The translations under genes were made by a program, and so were the position numbers. A stretch of 64,000 bases of DNA from Lacticaseibacillus saniviri JCM 17471 = DSM 24301 (GTDB lineage Bacteria; Bacillota; Bacilli; Lactobacillales; Lactobacillaceae), in contig NZ_BBBX01000002.1 of NCBI RefSeq assembly GCF_001311785.1, positions 62,001 through 126,000 on the forward strand. The letters are read 5' to 3'. The notes under the pieces were generated by a model. It did no database searches and was not told the origin of the DNA. It saw nothing but the letters and a program-made list of their open reading frames with translations. This document shows, one piece after another, positions 60,305-64,000 of this stretch (the first letter of the stretch is position 1; every line of letters begins with the position of its first letter).

Positions 60305-62327
60305 TTGAAGACGATTAAAGCAGCGGGCAATCGCAAAAGAGATTGACGATGGCTGGCCTGCTGATTTCGATGGGTGTTGTTTACGGGGATATCGGAACTT
60401 CCCCGCTGTATGTCATGAAATCCATTGTCGGTAATAACGGTGGCATGAATCAGATTGATCAGCACTTCTTGTTGGGTTCAGTCTCATTGATTTTTGGACA
60501 TTGACGCTGATTACAACGGTCAAATACGTCCTGATTGCTCTTCGCGCCGATAACAATGGTGAAGGTGGGATCTTTGCGTTATACACCTTGGTCAGAAAGC
60601 GTGCCAAGTGGCTGGTTTTCCCCGCGATGATTGGTGGGGCGGCGCTGCTGGCAGATGGCATGTTGACGCCAGCTGTGACCGTGACCACCGCAATTGAGGG
60701 GCTCAAGAATCTCAAGATTGGCGATGTCACGCTGATTAGCTCGCAGGATACGGTGATTGTGGTGACGGTCATCATTATCAGTATCTTGTTCCTGATTCAA
60801 CGTTTCGGGACGGAGTTGATTGGGAAGGCATTTGGGCCAATCATGCTGGTCTGGTTCACCTTCTTGGGCGTGATTGGCCTCAGTTATTTGGTCCAAGATC
60901 TCTCCGTGCTCAAAGCACTCAATCCGTATTACGCGATTGAAGTCTTGTTTAATCCCGACAATCATGCCGGTATCTTCATTTTGGGCAGTGTCTTCCTGGC
61001 GACGACTGGTGCGGAAGCGCTGTATTCAGACATGGGCCACGTGGGCCGCGATAACATCTATGGTAGTTGGCCCTACATCAACTTGTGTTTGGTCCTGAAT
61101 TATTTTGGCCAGATTGTCTGGTTGAATCAGCAACAAGGTAGTCACGCGCAATACGGTGCCGACTTCAATCCTTTCTTTGAAATGATGCCTGGTAACGTGC
61201 GGTTATTTGGGATTGCCATTGCGACACTTGCCGCGATTATCGCGTCACAAGCGTTGATCTCTGGCTCGTACACGCTGGTTGCTGAAGCGATGAAGCTGAA
61301 ATTCTTACCACGTTTACATATCGTGTATCCCACTAATATGAAGGGGCAACTCTACATTCCCGTTGTAAACATGATTCTGTGGGGCATGTGTTTAGTGATT
61401 ATCTGGCATTTCCAAACCTCTACCGCAATGGAAGGGGCATATGGATTGGCCATCACTGTCACGATGTTGATGACAACAATTCTGTTGTATCAATACCTGC
61501 GCTTCAGAAAAGTACCGCTCCTGATTTCGCACCTGGTGTTACTTTTCTTCGGTGCCATCGAAACGGTCTTCTTCATTTCAAGTGCGGCCAAGTTCATGCA
61601 CGGTGGCTACATGACCGCGTTGATCGCCACGGCCATCTTACTTGTCATGTTCATCTGGCAATACGGCAGTCAGGTTCAAGAGGCGAACAGTTTCCGCTCC
61701 GAGAAGGTTTCAATCCTTTCGTATAAGAAACAACTCGAAGAACTTTGCTACGACAATGATTTCCCAACATACGCCACTAATCTGGTGTATATGACACAGG
61801 TAGAAGAAGATCACTTTGTGCCTAAAACCATCTTCTATTCTATTCTCGATAAGCGGCCAAAACGGGCCCACACTTATTGGTTTGTCACTGTGAACGTGAC
61901 GGATGAACCCTACACGGCAACATACACCACAGATACCTATGGCACGAAGAACGTGGTGAATGTACAGCTGTACTTGGGCTTCCGGGTTGAGCAGCGCATC
62001 AATGTGTTCCTGCGCCAGATTGTGGCCGACATGATGCGCAATGGTGAACTGGAAGAGCAACCGCAAAAGTACACCACGATGCCTGATCGCAACGTTGGCG
62101 ACTGGTCATTTGTTCTCTTGAACGAGGAACTCTCACCAGAAACGCGCATCAGACCCATGGATAAGGCGCTCATTCAAGCGCGTTTATTCTTGAAGCACAT
62201 CACCGAAAGTCCAGCCAAGTGGTTCGGTCTTGAATATGCGGATGTGGTTGAAGAGAATGTCCCACTGATTCTGGGTAAGGAACCGCAAGTGCGACTGACT
62301 CGCAGAGAGACAAATCAAGATAGCTAA
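60305..62327 (+). CDS. kup: KUP-family potassium uptake transporter (frameshifted)
   Basis: About 674 aa. Twelve helices followed by a cytosolic C-terminal domain. Signatures: [20 protein letters not shown] near the start, [47 protein letters not shown]+-coupled K+ (or Cs+) symport at the membrane. TTG 60305 follows AAAGGTGGTGCC; the first break near 60345 (NRKR/MAGLL) and a second near 60498 ([14 protein letters not shown]). Monocistronic, with a terminator after it. Confidence 0.92.
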
Positions 62328-62340
62328 TGGTAGCGATATC

Positions 62341-62391
62341 AAAAAAGAGGTTGTGACGAGACTAAATAGTTGCGTTACGACTTCTTTTTTT
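62341..62391 (+). terminator. Probable terminator after kup
   Basis: AAAAAAGAGGTTGTGACG / CGTTACGACTTCTTTTTTT, imperfect stem, long T tract. Confidence 0.75.
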
Positions 62392-62518
62392 CGTATATTC
62401 TTTACATGGCCAAACAAAGCGCGGAGCGAAACTTGACATACTAACAAAAAGTGAGTATAGTTAATGAATCGCTACCGAGAGACCATCGCAAGTATTTTAA
62501 GGATGGAGGTTGATATCT

Positions 62519-62644
62519 ATGACCTATCGGATTCAATTAGATATGCAAACACAACAGTTCCTCGCAATTGACGTCAAGAACCAGAACCATATTGGGACTG
62601 GCCGGACGATTGAGCAGGCTGTTGCGCAATTACAGCATAAATAA
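62519..62644 (+). CDS. Small protein, unknown function
   Basis: 41 aa, MTYRIQLDMQTQQFLAIDVK then NQNHIGTGRTIEQAVAQLQHK. ATG 62519 follows GGATGGAGG, and a strong terminator follows the stop, so it looks like a genuine monocistronic small gene. The strand-strand-helix pattern with GTGRTIEQAVAQL resembles small HicB-like folds, but I do not assign it. No HicA-like partner is visible. Confidence 0.6.
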   Translation: MTYRIQLDMQTQQFLAIDVKNQNHIGTGRTIEQAVAQLQHK

Positions 62645-62650
62645 GCAAAC

Positions 62651-62688
62651 AAACGCGTCATCTCACTTATCGGAGATGACGCGTTTTT
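62651..62688 (+). terminator. Intrinsic terminator
   Basis: AAACGCGTCATCTC / GAGATGACGCGTTTTT, perfect 14-bp stem. Confidence 0.93.
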
Positions 62689-62870
62689 GGTTTTCAGGGG
62701 TTTTGTCGACACAACTGATCAAAAGCAAAAATTTTTAAAAACGATACTGCTAATTTGGTGAGTAATTGAGAAGAGATGCGAAGCCCTATGTAACGGCATT
62801 TGTGACCTTTCTGTGACTTTTTAAACATGAAAACTTTGAAATAAAACGCGTCATTTCTAAGAAAAAGCTA

Positions 62871-62899
62871 TTTACTTTAATCCATCTCTAATGTATTAT
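62871..62899 (+). promoter_or_regulatory. Promoter of the OppA-like gene
   Basis: TTTACT (62871-62876), 17-bp spacer, TATTAT (62894-62899), 31 bp before the start codon. Confidence 0.65.
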
Positions 62900-62929
62900 C
62901 ATTTAAAACATCGATGGAGGGGAAAGTAA

Positions 62930-64000
62930 ATGCGAGTAAAAAAACAACTTGGACTGATCGCGAGTGTTGTCGCCGTTGCTTTGATTTTGGTAGCGTGTGG
63001 CGGTAAGAGTGATTCCAGTTCTTCAACAAAGACATGGAGCCGAATGGAAGGCGACGTTATTTCCAGTATGGACTCTTCAGTTGTCACAGACGCCATTTCT
63101 GGGCAAGCATTAGTTGATACAATGGATGGTCTCTATCGATATGCAGGTTCTGACTTAGAACCAGCAATGGCAAAGTCCATTGTTGAACCAACTGCTAACG
63201 GGACTGTTTATACTTTCAAATTGCGGAATGCGAAGTGGAGCAATGGTGATCCTGTCACCGCGCAAGATTTCGTCTTCGCCTGGAAACGGTCAATCGATCC
63301 AAAGACCAAGTCACAATACGCATACTTATACAGCGGCATTAAGAACGCTGACGACATCATTGCCGGCAAGAAGTCACCTGATACATTAGGTGTGAAGGCT
63401 GTCGATGACAAGACCTTTGAAGTTACCCTCGATAAGCCAATGCCTTACTTCGGTACGATGATGGTCAACCCAGTCTTCTTCCCACAAAACGAAAAAGTGG
63501 TTAAGAAGGAAGGCAAGAAGTTCGGGACATCTTCAGACGCCATCGTTTCTAACGGCCCATTCATCTTAAAGAACTGGAACGGGACCGGCAATTCCTGGAA
63601 CGAAGTGCGCAACAAGAACTACTGGAATGCTAAGAACGTAAAGCTCGATAAGATCAACGTTCAAGTGATCAAGGATCCATCAACTGCCATGAACTTGTTC
63701 CAATCCGGCAAGTTGGATGATGCCGCCTTGACTGGTGCCCAAGCCACTCAAGCTAAGAGCATGAAGGAAGCACAAGCATTGAAGCAAGCTACAACTTTCT
63801 ACTTAGAAATGAACGAGAAGAAAGTGCCAGCTTTGAAGAATGCTAAGTTGCGTCAAGCATTATCAATGACCCTCAACCGTAAGGAATTCATCGACAAGGT
63901 GCTGAACGATTCCTCAATTCCAGCAGCCGGCTTTGTGCCACAAGGTCTTGCTAAGGATCCTAAGACTGGTAAGGACTTCAACAAGGAAGCCGCTGAATCA
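62930..64000 (+). CDS. oppA: Oligopeptide ABC transporter substrate-binding lipoprotein, OppA-like (3' partial)
   Basis: 357 codons visible, open to the window edge; the family is about 540 aa. Signal peptide MRVKKQLGLIASVVAV...LILVAC with the lipidated Cys, a Ser-rich linker, then the SBP_bac_5 domain: DGLYRYAGSDLEPAMAKS, YTFKLRNAKWSNGDPVTAQD, FVFAWKRSIDPKT, VSNGPFILKNW, RQALSMTLNRKEFID. Binds peptides outside the membrane for an Opp permease not seen here. ATG 62930 follows GGAGGGGAAAGTAA. No frameshift in the visible part. Confidence 0.92.
   Translation, partial: MRVKKQLGLIASVVAVALILVACGGKSDSSSSTKTWSRMEGDVISSMDSSVVTDAISGQALVDTMDGLYRYAGSDLEPAMAKSIVEPTANGTVYTFKLRNAKWSNGDPVTAQDFVFAWKRSIDPKTKSQYAYLYSGIKNADDIIAGKKSPDTLGVKAVDDKTFEVTLDKPMPYFGTMMVNPVFFPQNEKVVKKEGKKFGTSSDAIVSNGPFILKNWNGTGNSWNEVRNKNYWNAKNVKLDKINVQVIKDPSTAMNLFQSGKLDDAALTGAQATQAKSMKEAQALKQATTFYLEMNEKKVPALKNAKLRQALSMTLNRKEFIDKVLNDSSIPAAGFVPQGLAKDPKTGKDFNKEAAES

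Overview
The window looks like a chromosomal segment of a low-GC Gram-positive lactic acid bacterium, most likely a member of the Lactobacillaceae of moderate GC content. Signs of this are AGGAGG-type ribosome binding sites, GTG/TTG starts, lipobox lipoproteins, an L. lactis-type dha regulon (DhaK/L/M with the coactivator pair DhaQ/DhaS), cre boxes, a PerR box and TxpA-like holin-like toxins. I see no tRNA, rRNA, CRISPR array, prophage or transposase gene.

Most genes are interrupted by single-base indels, usually in homopolymer runs. I count about 50 or more in 64 kb, and they hit housekeeping genes (sbcC, mutY, kup, murQ). I read this as mainly sequencing or assembly error, so I annotate whole genes across the breaks and give the approximate break positions.

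Layout. 1-9.3 kb: a partial alpha/beta hydrolase with C-terminal beta modules, an APC amino-acid permease, a MacB/FtsX-type ABC exporter, OsmC, and an Lsa-like ABC-F ribosome-protection protein behind a possible attenuator. 9.8-16.2 kb: a glycerol/dihydroxyacetone cluster, with dhaT divergent from dhaKLM-gldA, then dhaQ convergent with dhaS. Two DhaS-type operators sit in the dhaT-dhaK gap. 16.3-26 kb: AIM24 protein, ferrochelatase, amino-acid permease, Na+/H+ antiporter, quinone-type oxidoreductase, DyP peroxidase with a PerR box, MgtC, SDR. 26.1-32 kb: a MurNAc/peptidoglycan-recycling operon (lipoprotein esterase, murP, mupG, murQ, murR, EIIA) behind paired palindromes and a cre box. 32-40 kb: zinc-type binding lipoprotein, YkpA/YbiT-like ABC-F, three DUF805 genes, EamA exporter, HAD phosphatase. 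40-44.3 kb: sbcDC.

44.5-51 kb is an AT-rich accessory island: a 5'-truncated topB, a small charged protein, a KAP-family membrane P-loop NTPase flanked by two holin-like type I toxin modules, and an unknown anchored protein. 51-64 kb: mutY lacking its Fe-S cysteines, esterase, NQO-like flavoprotein, HdeD-like protein, pyridoxal/HMP kinase, an unknown two-gene operon, NmrA-like protein, MFS, kup, and the start of an OppA lipoprotein.

Seven copies of one hairpin-rich intergenic repeat family (A-G below) are scattered through the window, six of them at 3' ends of genes. One carries a nested MITE-like insertion.
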